Assembly: GCF_004322705.1 (NCBI RefSeq)
Contig: NZ_SIZZ01000002.1
Coordinates: 682,001 to 746,000 of the forward strand
DNA length: 64,000 nucleotides
Origin: Dyella terrae
Lineage (GTDB): Bacteria > Pseudomonadota > Gammaproteobacteria > Xanthomonadales > Rhodanobacteraceae
Direction of reading: 5' to 3'
In this document: piece after piece, positions 36,299 through 43,385 of the stretch
Layout of the letters: every line of letters begins with the position of its first letter
How positions within the stretch are numbered: the stretch's first letter is position 1
Notes under the pieces: model-generated
The model's input: the letters and a program-made list of their open reading frames with translations, nothing else
Told to the model about the DNA's origin: nothing
Database searches by the model: none
Made by a program: the position numbers and the translations under genes

Positions 36299-36859
36299 AT
36301 GGCTGATCGGTACGACGGATGGCGCCGGATGGCGGCTGTGGCGGGGCTGTCCGCGTGGATGCCGCTTATGGTGCATGCGGCGGAGCCCAGGCCCTCCTGC
36401 AGCAAGGAATGGATGGACGCCGTCTTTGCCCACATGGACAGGGTCGAAAGCGACGCCCGGAAAGACGGGAATCATGGCTTTCCCGAGTTTCGCGCGTACA
36501 ACGCGTGCCGCCGGGCGCACGGCCTGCCGCCAGAGCCATCCTTCGACCACGCTCTTGCCTTGTTCTCATTGGCCGAGCGGTACCACTTCGACGTCGAGGC
36601 GAGGATTCAGGCGCACTGGGAACGGCCACGTTCCGTCGCCCATCGGGACTGTCGGGTGCGAATCCAGCAGCTTCCTGGCGGCGAGGTCATGCGCACCGAG
36701 TTCGATGCGGGCTGCCCCTACAACGAAGCCGAACGCCAATCCCTTGTCAGGGCCGTGCAAAGCGGCAGCCCGATGCCGTATGCCGGCTATGAATCCATTT
36801 TTCAGCGCGTCGTGGAAATCACCGTGCACGGCGACGACCCGATCCCGGGCATCCTGTAA
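36299..36859 (+). CDS. Secreted protein with a TolA C-terminal-like domain
   Basis: 186 aa. ATG 36299 has GGGGGAG two bases upstream. Signal-peptide-like N-terminus MAAVAGLSAWMPLMVHAAE. A Cys-containing helical segment (CSKEWMDAVFAHMDRVES) leads to a C-terminal domain at about 115-186, DCRVRIQQLPGGEVMRT through SPMPYAGYESIFQRVVEI. Its Cys pair, LPGGEV and SPMP pattern match the TolA domain III fold that binds colicins and phage pIII. Unlike TolA there is no inner-membrane helix or long coiled coil. The function may be in envelope binding; this is inferred from pattern only. A longer overlapping frame from 36195 was rejected. Followed by two small envelope genes. Confidence 0.7.
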   Translation: MADRYDGWRRMAAVAGLSAWMPLMVHAAEPRPSCSKEWMDAVFAHMDRVESDARKDGNHGFPEFRAYNACRRAHGLPPEPSFDHALALFSLAERYHFDVEARIQAHWERPRSVAHRDCRVRIQQLPGGEVMRTEFDAGCPYNEAERQSLVRAVQSGSPMPYAGYESIFQRVVEITVHGDDPIPGIL

Positions 36860-36894
36860 CGGGTGCATGGCAGTCCTTGCCAGGAGAACTCACC

Positions 36895-37305
36895 GTGTCC
36901 AACCGATGGCGCAGATCATTGCAGTTAGTCGTCGTGGCCTTGCTCATGGGTGCCAGCGGTGGATTCGGCTATTACGAGGGTATCGGGAAGGGTGCTGCCA
37001 TCGCCGGCTATCTGGACAGCCAGAATCGAGTCGCCAATGCGATCAGCGATGTCCATTATTCGACGGAGGCCCTGCAGAAGAACGACCCAGGGCGGCTCAA
37101 GACCCAGGTATCCATTAACCTGCGGTTGGCTCTGTGGTCCCTGGCGGCAGAATCGCCGAACGGCACGGCACCCGCCTGCACGGATAAAGAGCGCGAAAGC
37201 CTGAGTGAGGCGGCCCACTACATTGCAGCCCATCCCGACCCGAAGCTCTTCGGCGATCCACCGATTGCGCGCGGCTTGCTCTATTGCAGCAGCCATCGGG
37301 GCTAA
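36895..37305 (+). CDS. Small single-pass membrane protein, unknown
   Basis: 136 aa from GTG 36895, chosen for AGGAG eight bases upstream. An N-terminal basic stretch (VSNRWRRSLQ) is followed by one hydrophobic helix (LVVVALLMGASGGFGYYEG). The remainder is a predicted helical extracytoplasmic domain with two cysteines near the end (PACTDKE and LLYCSSHRG). No family recognised. It follows the TolA-like gene by 35 bases on the same strand and may be its partner. The next gene begins 62 bases later. Confidence 0.65.
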   Translation: MSNRWRRSLQLVVVALLMGASGGFGYYEGIGKGAAIAGYLDSQNRVANAISDVHYSTEALQKNDPGRLKTQVSINLRLALWSLAAESPNGTAPACTDKERESLSEAAHYIAAHPDPKLFGDPPIARGLLYCSSHRG

Positions 37306-37367
37306 ACCCAAACGCGGCGTCATTCGTTAACATCGCCCGAGCTTCGACGAGTCAGGGGACTCCTTTC

Positions 37368-38615
37368 ATGCAAAAGATTGCCGTGTCGCGGACGGGCGCG
37401 TCGGTGGGTGAGTTGTTGCTTGGCGCGTTGCGCTACCCCTTGCGAGGCACGGCACTGGTGACGTGCCTGATTCTGGCGGGCGTCTATCTGGCAACGGCCC
37501 TTCCTGGCCTGCTCGGCCGACTGGTGGCCCTGGCGTTCTGGGTAATGTTGTGGCGTTACGGCGCAGCCTGCCTGCTGCATGCGGCCAACGGCTATGCCGA
37601 CCCGCCGGGCATGGGCGTCGAAGAAAGCACGCGCGTGGGCGTGATCCTGACCGTGATCCACCTCGTGGTCGTTGCCTGCGCGACGGCCGGCGTGGTCTAC
37701 AACATCCCATCGATGGTGGTGCTTGCCATGGTGCTGGGCTTTGCGTTGCCGGCCATCGACATGTCGCTGGCCTTCGACGGGGATCTTGCCACAGCGCTGA
37801 ATCCCGTCACCTGGTGGCGAACGATGGGGCGCTTCGGCTTCCACTACTTCATTCCGCTGGGTTTGAACCTGCTGACCTTTGCGCTTGTGGTGCTGGTGTC
37901 GACGTGGATGCGCCTGCACTTGCCGGCAGTGCTGGCATTGCCGCTATACGGTTATGCCGTCGCTTGCCTGGTCATCATGAATTTCCAGCTGATGGGAGCG
38001 ATGGTGCACGAGCAGCACGAAGATCTTGGGATGCAGCCGGAGGCGGCCGTCATAGCCCAACGCAGCGGGCAGGATGCCGACGATCTTTTTGTGGTGCGGA
38101 TGGATCAATTGGCGGAGACCGACCCCGAGGCCGCGCTCGACCAGTTCGTCGCGCGCCTGCAACATCGCGCGGCACCCGCGACCATCCATCGCGCCTACCG
38201 GGATCTGATGCGCAAGCGGGGCATGCGTGAAGGATTGATGGTGCACGGGCAGGTCTGGATCGCTGCGCTGGTGGCGAATGCGGAGGAACGGCGCGCGTTG
38301 GGTGTCGTGCAGGAATGCCTTGAACTCGATGCGTCGTTTATCCCGGATGATCCGGTGACGGCGCTGCCGCTGATCGATCTGGCCTCGCGCATCGGCATGT
38401 CACAGCTGGCGCTCCAGATGTCACGCAGCTATCTCCGGCAGTGGCCCCATTCGCCGGAAACGCCGCGGGTGGGATTGCTGGCAGCACGCCTGCTTGGCGA
38501 TCAACCCAATCGCGGCACGGAAGGCGTGGTGTTGCTGGGCAAGCTGATGCGCGCGTTTCCGGAGGACCCCTTGCGGCCGGATATGGAAGCGCTGGCCAAG
38601 CGCCTGTCGGGCTGA
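37368..38615 (+). CDS. Polytopic membrane protein with C-terminal soluble TPR-like region
   Basis: 415 aa from ATG 37368, with AGGGGAC before it. The first 230 residues hold about six hydrophobic segments, such as ALVTCLILAGVYLATALPG and LTVIHLVVVACATAGVVYN. The C-terminal 190 residues are soluble and helical with repeat-like spacing (DPEAALDQFVARLQHRAAPA, GVVQECLELDASF, LALQMSRSYLRQWP), suggesting TPR-type repeats facing the cytoplasm. This is a xanthomonad-type conserved hypothetical to my eye; no function is known to me. It ends at a shared bidirectional terminator. Confidence 0.8.
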   Translation: MQKIAVSRTGASVGELLLGALRYPLRGTALVTCLILAGVYLATALPGLLGRLVALAFWVMLWRYGAACLLHAANGYADPPGMGVEESTRVGVILTVIHLVVVACATAGVVYNIPSMVVLAMVLGFALPAIDMSLAFDGDLATALNPVTWWRTMGRFGFHYFIPLGLNLLTFALVVLVSTWMRLHLPAVLALPLYGYAVACLVIMNFQLMGAMVHEQHEDLGMQPEAAVIAQRSGQDADDLFVVRMDQLAETDPEAALDQFVARLQHRAAPATIHRAYRDLMRKRGMREGLMVHGQVWIAALVANAEERRALGVVQECLELDASFIPDDPVTALPLIDLASRIGMSQLALQMSRSYLRQWPHSPETPRVGLLAARLLGDQPNRGTEGVVLLGKLMRAFPEDPLRPDMEALAKRLSG

Positions 38616-38627
38616 CATCCCCAAAAG

Positions 38628-38654
38628 AAAACCCCGGATCGCTCCGGGGTTTTC
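38628..38654. terminator. Bidirectional terminator between the TPR-like gene and the mannose operon
   Basis: AAAACCCCGGA, loop TCGC (38639-38642), TCCGGGGTTTT: a perfect 11-bp stem with A and T flanks between convergent genes. Confidence 0.92.
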
Positions 38655-38658
38655 TGCA

Positions 38659-39876
38659 TCAGGGCGTGCCGCCGGCCCGGATGAGTTCCATCACTTCGTA
38701 GCAGGCGCCCATCGTGTGGTAGTCGGTCTTGCCGGCGGGACTCTTCTCGTCGCTGTACTTGCGGTTATCCACCGTGAGGATGCGATACCACGCTCCGTGC
38801 TGGTGGTCGACGAAATGCTTCCACGAGTACTCCCAAAGCTTTTCATACCAGGCGTCGTACTTCGCCTGGCCCGTGCGCGCATGGAGCAGGGCGGCAGCGG
38901 CAAGCGACTCGGCCTGCACCCAGAAGTACTTGTCGTCATCGCAGACCTTGCCATCGGGCGCGAAGCCGTAGGCCATGCCGCCATGCAAGTCGTCCCATGA
39001 ACGCTCGAGCGCGGTGTCGAACAGATGCATGGCCGTAGGCACGATCCAGGGCTCCTCGCGATTGCGTTCGAGCAGGAGCGGCTCGAGGATCATCAGAAGT
39101 TTCGCCCATTCCGTCTGGTGACCGGGCTGGAATCCCCAGGGGCGGAACAGGTGCTTGGGATCGTCGAGGTGGTAATTCCAGTCGACGTTCCACTGGGTGT
39201 CATAGTGCTCCCACACCAGGCCGTTGGCCTTGGCGGCCTGGCGGCGCGTCATGTGATCGGCCAGGGTCAGCGCGCGATCCAGGAAGTACGGCTCGTCGCT
39301 GGCCTGGTACGCCGCCAGCATCGCTTCGCACATGTGCATGTTGGCGTTCTGGCCGCGGTAGCCGGAGAAGTTCCAGTGTTCGTCGGCCTCATCGCGGTAA
39401 AGCCCGGCGTCCGCATCCCAGTAACGCAGCTCAAGCAGGTCCCAGGTTTCATCCATCCAGGCCCGCGCTTCCGTGATGCCCGCCTTCAACGCAGTCGAAT
39501 AGGCGAGCAGGACGAAGGCGACGCCGTAGCAGTGGTTGGTGCGGTCCTCCTGCTTGCCGTCGCGAATGGTCCAGGCATAACCGCCGGTCTCGGCGTTGCG
39601 GTGAACTTCGCGCAGGTAACGCAGGCCGTGGCGCGCAGCGGCGAGGTATTCCGCGTTGCCGAATTCGCGTGACGCCATCGCGTAGTTGAAGACGAAGCGC
39701 GTGCTGCTGACGAGATGGCGATGGCCGTGGTCGTAGATCGAGCCATCATCCCTGAAATAGTGGAAGAAGCCGCCGTCGGGATCGATGCAATGCGGATGAT
39801 AGAAAGCCATCGTCCGCTCGATATGCTCGCGCAGGAACGTGATGGTGCGAAAGGCGGGGAGCGAGGCGTCGGTCAT
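38659..39876 (-). CDS. AGE-family sugar isomerase/epimerase (probable D-mannose isomerase)
   Basis: 405 aa (alpha/alpha)6-barrel enzyme. N-acylglucosamine 2-epimerase family marks are RHLVSSTRFVFNYAMAS, QNANMHMCEAMLAAYQ, GFQPGHQTEWAKLLM and KYFWVQAESLAAAAL, which carry the paired catalytic histidines and acids. The family includes GlcNAc 2-epimerase, cellobiose epimerase and mannose/fructose isomerases (YihS type). The neighbours, a fructokinase overlapping by ATGA, a hexose transporter and a GH92 mannosidase, make mannose to fructose the best guess. The preference is inferred from context, not read from residues. Confidence 0.88.
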   Translation of the reverse strand: MTDASLPAFRTITFLREHIERTMAFYHPHCIDPDGGFFHYFRDDGSIYDHGHRHLVSSTRFVFNYAMASREFGNAEYLAAARHGLRYLREVHRNAETGGYAWTIRDGKQEDRTNHCYGVAFVLLAYSTALKAGITEARAWMDETWDLLELRYWDADAGLYRDEADEHWNFSGYRGQNANMHMCEAMLAAYQASDEPYFLDRALTLADHMTRRQAAKANGLVWEHYDTQWNVDWNYHLDDPKHLFRPWGFQPGHQTEWAKLLMILEPLLLERNREEPWIVPTAMHLFDTALERSWDDLHGGMAYGFAPDGKVCDDDKYFWVQAESLAAAALLHARTGQAKYDAWYEKLWEYSWKHFVDHQHGAWYRILTVDNRKYSDEKSPAGKTDYHTMGACYEVMELIRAGGTP

Positions 39877-40850
39877 GCCTGGGTATCCATGAAAGCAAGT
39901 ACTTCCGTCTCGTTAGGCATGGCCGCAAAGGAGCCCAGGCGAGTGACGGTGAGGGCGCCGCACGCAGCGGCGAAGCGCAGCATGGCGTGCAGGCGCGGCA
40001 TTTCGGCGACAAGGCGATCGAGTTGGTCGGCGCGGTTCTCCTGTGCAGCCAGACCGTGCAGCAGGCCACCCACGAAGGCATCGCCCGCCGCGGTGCTGTC
40101 GACCGTCGGCACGTGGTACACCGGCATTTCGCCTTCCGCGTCAGGATGGAACCAGCGCAAGGCACGCGCGCCATCCGTGACGATGAGCAAACGCGCGCGG
40201 CCCTGCCACAGGCGTTCAAGCACGGCATCCTGGTCTCCTTGTGCGAGCCAGTGGAGTTCCTCGGCGCTGAGCTTCACCACGTCTGCCAGCAGCAGCGCCG
40301 GCCACACGAGCGGGCGCGCATCGACGTCTGTTGGCCACAACGCTGGCCGCAAGTTGAGGTCGAAACTCACCCACGCACCGGCCGCATGCGCACGCCGCAT
40401 GCCTTCGCGCGTGGTCTCGGCGAGCTGGGCGTCCGTCATGCTGTTGGAGCAGACGTGGAAAACCGCTGCCTGGCGGAAGCTTTCGTCGTTGAAATGCTCT
40501 GGCCGGAACAGCAGGTCGGCCGACGGCGGACGATAAAAGGTAAAACTGCGTTCACCATGTGCATCCAGTGCGACGAAGGCGAGGGCGGTGTTGGCTTCAT
40601 CGGTGCGCGCAACGGCCGACGTATCGACCCCGGCGTCGCCCAGACTGTGCAGCAGCATGTCGCCGAACAGATCCTTGCCCAGCATGCCGGCAAAGGCGGC
40701 CCTGCCGCCCAGGCGCGCGACGGCCACGGCGACGTTCGCCGGCGCGCCGCCAGCGAAAGGGATGAAGCTGCGCGGGAAGCCGTGGTTGTCGCGGCCCTCG
40801 CTGTGGAAGTCGATCAGTGCTTCGCCGAAGCACAGGATATTGCGTGACAT
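39873..40850 (-). CDS. PfkB-family fructokinase
   Basis: Phosphorylates a hexose, probably fructose to fructose-6-phosphate. 325 aa. Ribokinase-fold signatures are FAGGAPANVAVAVARLGG (signature 1) and the catalytic/anion-hole motif VDSTAAGDAFVGGLLHG, where the common DTTGAGD reads DSTAAGD with the base Asp kept. Start overlaps the transporter-side gap by only seven bases, and its stop overlaps the AGE-family start. Placed between a sugar transporter and an isomerase, it channels mannose-derived fructose into glycolysis. Confidence 0.92.
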   Translation of the reverse strand: MSRNILCFGEALIDFHSEGRDNHGFPRSFIPFAGGAPANVAVAVARLGGRAAFAGMLGKDLFGDMLLHSLGDAGVDTSAVARTDEANTALAFVALDAHGERSFTFYRPPSADLLFRPEHFNDESFRQAAVFHVCSNSMTDAQLAETTREGMRRAHAAGAWVSFDLNLRPALWPTDVDARPLVWPALLLADVVKLSAEELHWLAQGDQDAVLERLWQGRARLLIVTDGARALRWFHPDAEGEMPVYHVPTVDSTAAGDAFVGGLLHGLAAQENRADQLDRLVAEMPRLHAMLRFAAACGALTVTRLGSFAAMPNETEVLAFMDTQA

Positions 40851-40857
40851 AACGATC

Positions 40858-42174
40858 TCAGTGAGGTGTTGCCGAACGGATCAACGAACCGCGCAAGCCA
40901 TAGAAAATGATGTAGCCGTAACAAAGCAGGGGAAGCACGAAGGCGTGCTGGACGCCCACCTGATCGGCGATCGCGCCCTGCACATAGGGCAGCAGGCCGC
41001 CGCCGACGATCGCCATGATCAGCAGGCTCGATGCCTTGCCGGTCAGCGGACCCAGGCGTTCGATACCCAGCGCGAAAATCGTCGGGAACATGATCGAGTT
41101 GAACAGGCCCACGGCGATAACGCTGTACATGGCGACGTGGCCATGGGTGAGGATGGTGGTGACAAGCAGCAGGGCCGCGGCACCGGCGAACTGCGCCAGC
41201 AGGCGGCGCGGGTTGGCGCGTACCAGCAGGCCGGCACCGATGATGCGGCCCACCATGGCGCCACCCCAGTACAGCGCGACGTACTTCGACGCGTCGCGCT
41301 CGGTCATGTTTCCAATCTCGGGGAGCGAGAAGTAGTTGACCAGGAAACTGCCGATGGAAACCTCGGCACCGACATAGAAGAAAATCGCCAGCACGCCGAA
41401 AAAGACGTGCGGGTGGCTCAGTGCTTCGCGCAACGTGTGGTGCTTGTGGTCGGCCTTTTCGGTCGCTTCGGTTAAGGCCGGAAGGCGAAAGAGCCAGACG
41501 AAAACGGCAAGCAGGAACAGCACGATGGCCAGCAGCAGATAGGGACCTTGCACGGACTGCGCCTGCTCGGCGCGATAGGCGATCTGTTCGGCGGCAGGCA
41601 TGGCATCGACGTCCGCACTCGACTTCACCGCCTCGGCCAGGATCAGCATGCCGCCGAAGAGCGGCGCCAGTGTCGTGCCCAGCGAGTTCAGTGCCTGCGC
41701 CAGCGTCAATCGGCTGGAGCTGGTGCGTTCGGGACCAAGCAGCGCAACGTAGGGATTGGCGGCGACCTGCAGCACGGTGATGCCCGTTGCCAGCACGAAC
41801 AGCGCGAACAGGAACACGTAGTAGTTGTGCACCTGCGCCGCCGGCCAGAACAGCACGGCGCCCAGTCCGGCAATCGCCAGTCCCGCCACGATGCCGTTCT
41901 TGTAACCCAGGCGCTGCACCAGCCAGCCTGCCGGCAGGGACATCAGGAAATACGTGCCGAAGAACGTCGACTGCACCAGCATGGCCCGTGCGTAGTTCAG
42001 ATCGAACACGGACTTGAGGTGAGGGATCAGGATGTCATTGAGGCAGGTGAGAAAGCCCCACATGAAAAAGATCGTGGTGGCGACACCCATCGCCACGGGG
42101 TAATCCGTGTAGCGCTCGTGGGCGGTACCGTCGGTCGGGCGCGACGTGTCGGCAGGCGGTGCAGCAAAGGCCAT
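40858..42174 (-). CDS. FucP/GluP-type sugar:proton symporter
   Basis: MFS transporter of 438 aa from the fucose/galactose-glucose permease branch. Hallmarks are FFMWGFLTCLNDILIPHLKSVFDL in helix 1, STFFGTYFLMSLPAGWLVQRLGYKNG, and VLQVAANPYVALLGPERTSSSRLTL. It likely imports mannose or another hexose freed by the divergent GH92 mannosidase. Lies 19 bases after lacI-type regulator and seven bases before the fructokinase gene, so it belongs to the regulator-transporter-kinase-isomerase operon. Confidence 0.93.
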   Translation of the reverse strand: MAFAAPPADTSRPTDGTAHERYTDYPVAMGVATTIFFMWGFLTCLNDILIPHLKSVFDLNYARAMLVQSTFFGTYFLMSLPAGWLVQRLGYKNGIVAGLAIAGLGAVLFWPAAQVHNYYVFLFALFVLATGITVLQVAANPYVALLGPERTSSSRLTLAQALNSLGTTLAPLFGGMLILAEAVKSSADVDAMPAAEQIAYRAEQAQSVQGPYLLLAIVLFLLAVFVWLFRLPALTEATEKADHKHHTLREALSHPHVFFGVLAIFFYVGAEVSIGSFLVNYFSLPEIGNMTERDASKYVALYWGGAMVGRIIGAGLLVRANPRRLLAQFAGAAALLLVTTILTHGHVAMYSVIAVGLFNSIMFPTIFALGIERLGPLTGKASSLLIMAIVGGGLLPYVQGAIADQVGVQHAFVLPLLCYGYIIFYGLRGSLIRSATPH

Positions 42175-42193
42175 GTCGTGTTCCTAGTGGAGG

Positions 42194-43246
42194 TCAGGAG
42201 CGTGGCGGGTGAGCGCTGCTTTCGCGGATCACCAGCGTCACCGGCGCCACCGTGGTGGTGGCATCGGCTTGCGGATTGCGCAGGCGCGCGAGAAGGATCT
42301 GCGCCGCCTGTCGTCCGCGTGCGCGCGGATCAGTGGCCAGCGTAGTAAGTGGCGGCGTGCTGAAAGCGGCTTCCGCAACGTCGTCAAAGCCGGTGATGGC
42401 GAAGTCCTCGCCTGGTTTGATGCCGCGCTGGTTGAGGCCCAGCATCAGGCCCAGCGCGACGGCGTCGTTGTAGCAGACAGCCGCCGTGGGCGCAGCGTCA
42501 TGCGCGAACAGTTGCTCGGTTGCGCGCGCCGCATCCATGCGCGTGGGCGCGGTTTCGACGCGCCAGTGCGGCAGTACGTCGACGCCGGCTTCGTGCATCG
42601 CTTCTCGGTAGCCGTCCAAACGCTGGTGCACCGAGCTCGAATCGTCATGGCCGCCGAAGAAAGCGATGCGTCGATGGCCTTGCTCCAGCAGATGCTGGGT
42701 GGCCAGCTTCGCGCCGCGCTGGTTATCCAGCATCAGGCGATCCCAGTGGGCGTATTCGGGCAGGCTGCCGCCGAGCTCGCGGTTGAACAGCAGGACCGGT
42801 GTTTGCGTGCCGACGGCGGCAAGCACGTGCCGCGCATCACTGCCTTCGGCGGGCGAAAGAATGATGCCGCCGGGCCCGTGCTCGATCAGCGAGCCGAGCA
42901 CCGCCTGTTCGCGTTCGGCCGACTCGCCCGTGTTGCCGAGCAGGGTGACGAACTCGCCTTCGGCCAGCACTTCGTCCACGCCGGCCGCGAATTCCGCGAA
43001 GAACGGGTTGGCCAGGTCATTCAGCACCAGGGCCACGCTGGAGGACGTGCGGCGCCGCAGGTTGGCAGCGGCACGGTTGTAGACGTAGCCTTGACGACGC
43101 AGCTCGTCCTCCACGCGTGCCCGCGTGTTCTTGTTGACGAGGGGGCTGCCGCGCAACACCAGTGACACGGTGGCCCGCGATACGCCGCAACCGGCGGCGA
43201 TGTCGTTCAAAGTGATCTTTCGTCGAATGGAAGCGCTGCTTTCCAT
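42194..43246 (-). CDS. LacI-family transcriptional regulator of the mannose module
   Basis: 350 aa. The N-terminal HTH is TLNDIAAGCGVSRATVSLVLRGSPLVN, the hinge helix is YVYNRAAANLRRR, followed by a periplasmic-binding-like effector domain (LGNTGESAEREQ, ITGFDDVAEAAFSTPPLTTL). It heads the transporter/fructokinase/isomerase operon and diverges from the GH92 gene. Two copies of TTTGGAACGATCTAAA in the 139-base gap, 17 bases before its own ATG and 16 bases before the GH92 ATG, are its likely operators. That implies autoregulation and coordinate control. Effector is probably a mannose or fructose derivative (inferred). Confidence 0.93.
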   Translation of the reverse strand: MESSASIRRKITLNDIAAGCGVSRATVSLVLRGSPLVNKNTRARVEDELRRQGYVYNRAAANLRRRTSSSVALVLNDLANPFFAEFAAGVDEVLAEGEFVTLLGNTGESAEREQAVLGSLIEHGPGGIILSPAEGSDARHVLAAVGTQTPVLLFNRELGGSLPEYAHWDRLMLDNQRGAKLATQHLLEQGHRRIAFFGGHDDSSSVHQRLDGYREAMHEAGVDVLPHWRVETAPTRMDAARATEQLFAHDAAPTAAVCYNDAVALGLMLGLNQRGIKPGEDFAITGFDDVAEAAFSTPPLTTLATDPRARGRQAAQILLARLRNPQADATTTVAPVTLVIRESSAHPPRS

Positions 43247-43262
43247 GGCGGCCCTGAGGTTG

Positions 43263-43278
43263 TTTGGAACGATCTAAA
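43263..43278. promoter_or_regulatory. LacI-type operator candidate O1
   Basis: TTTGGAACGATCTAAA, an imperfect palindrome (TTTGGA/TCTAAA around ACGA), 17 bases upstream of the lacI-type start. Identical to O2, 92 bases away (about nine helical turns). Confidence 0.75.
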
Positions 43279-43354
43279 AGTAGTCGATCCGCGCCAGATA
43301 GTGATCTCGCACCGCAGCATGCAGTGCCTGGGCTGGCGGTGCTAGCGTATGGCA

Positions 43355-43370
43355 TTTGGAACGATCTAAA
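43355..43370. promoter_or_regulatory. LacI-type operator candidate O2
   Basis: Second exact copy of TTTGGAACGATCTAAA, between the promoter region and ATG of the GH92 gene. It overlaps an in-frame TTG that should not be used as a start. Confidence 0.75.
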
Positions 43371-43385
43371 CAGGTCTGGGGAGAA

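Noticed and set aside
36195-37118. A 307-codon frame overlapping the TolA-like gene
   Set aside because: It starts in the operator array without a ribosome site, while the 36299 frame has a strong site, a signal peptide and a recognisable domain.
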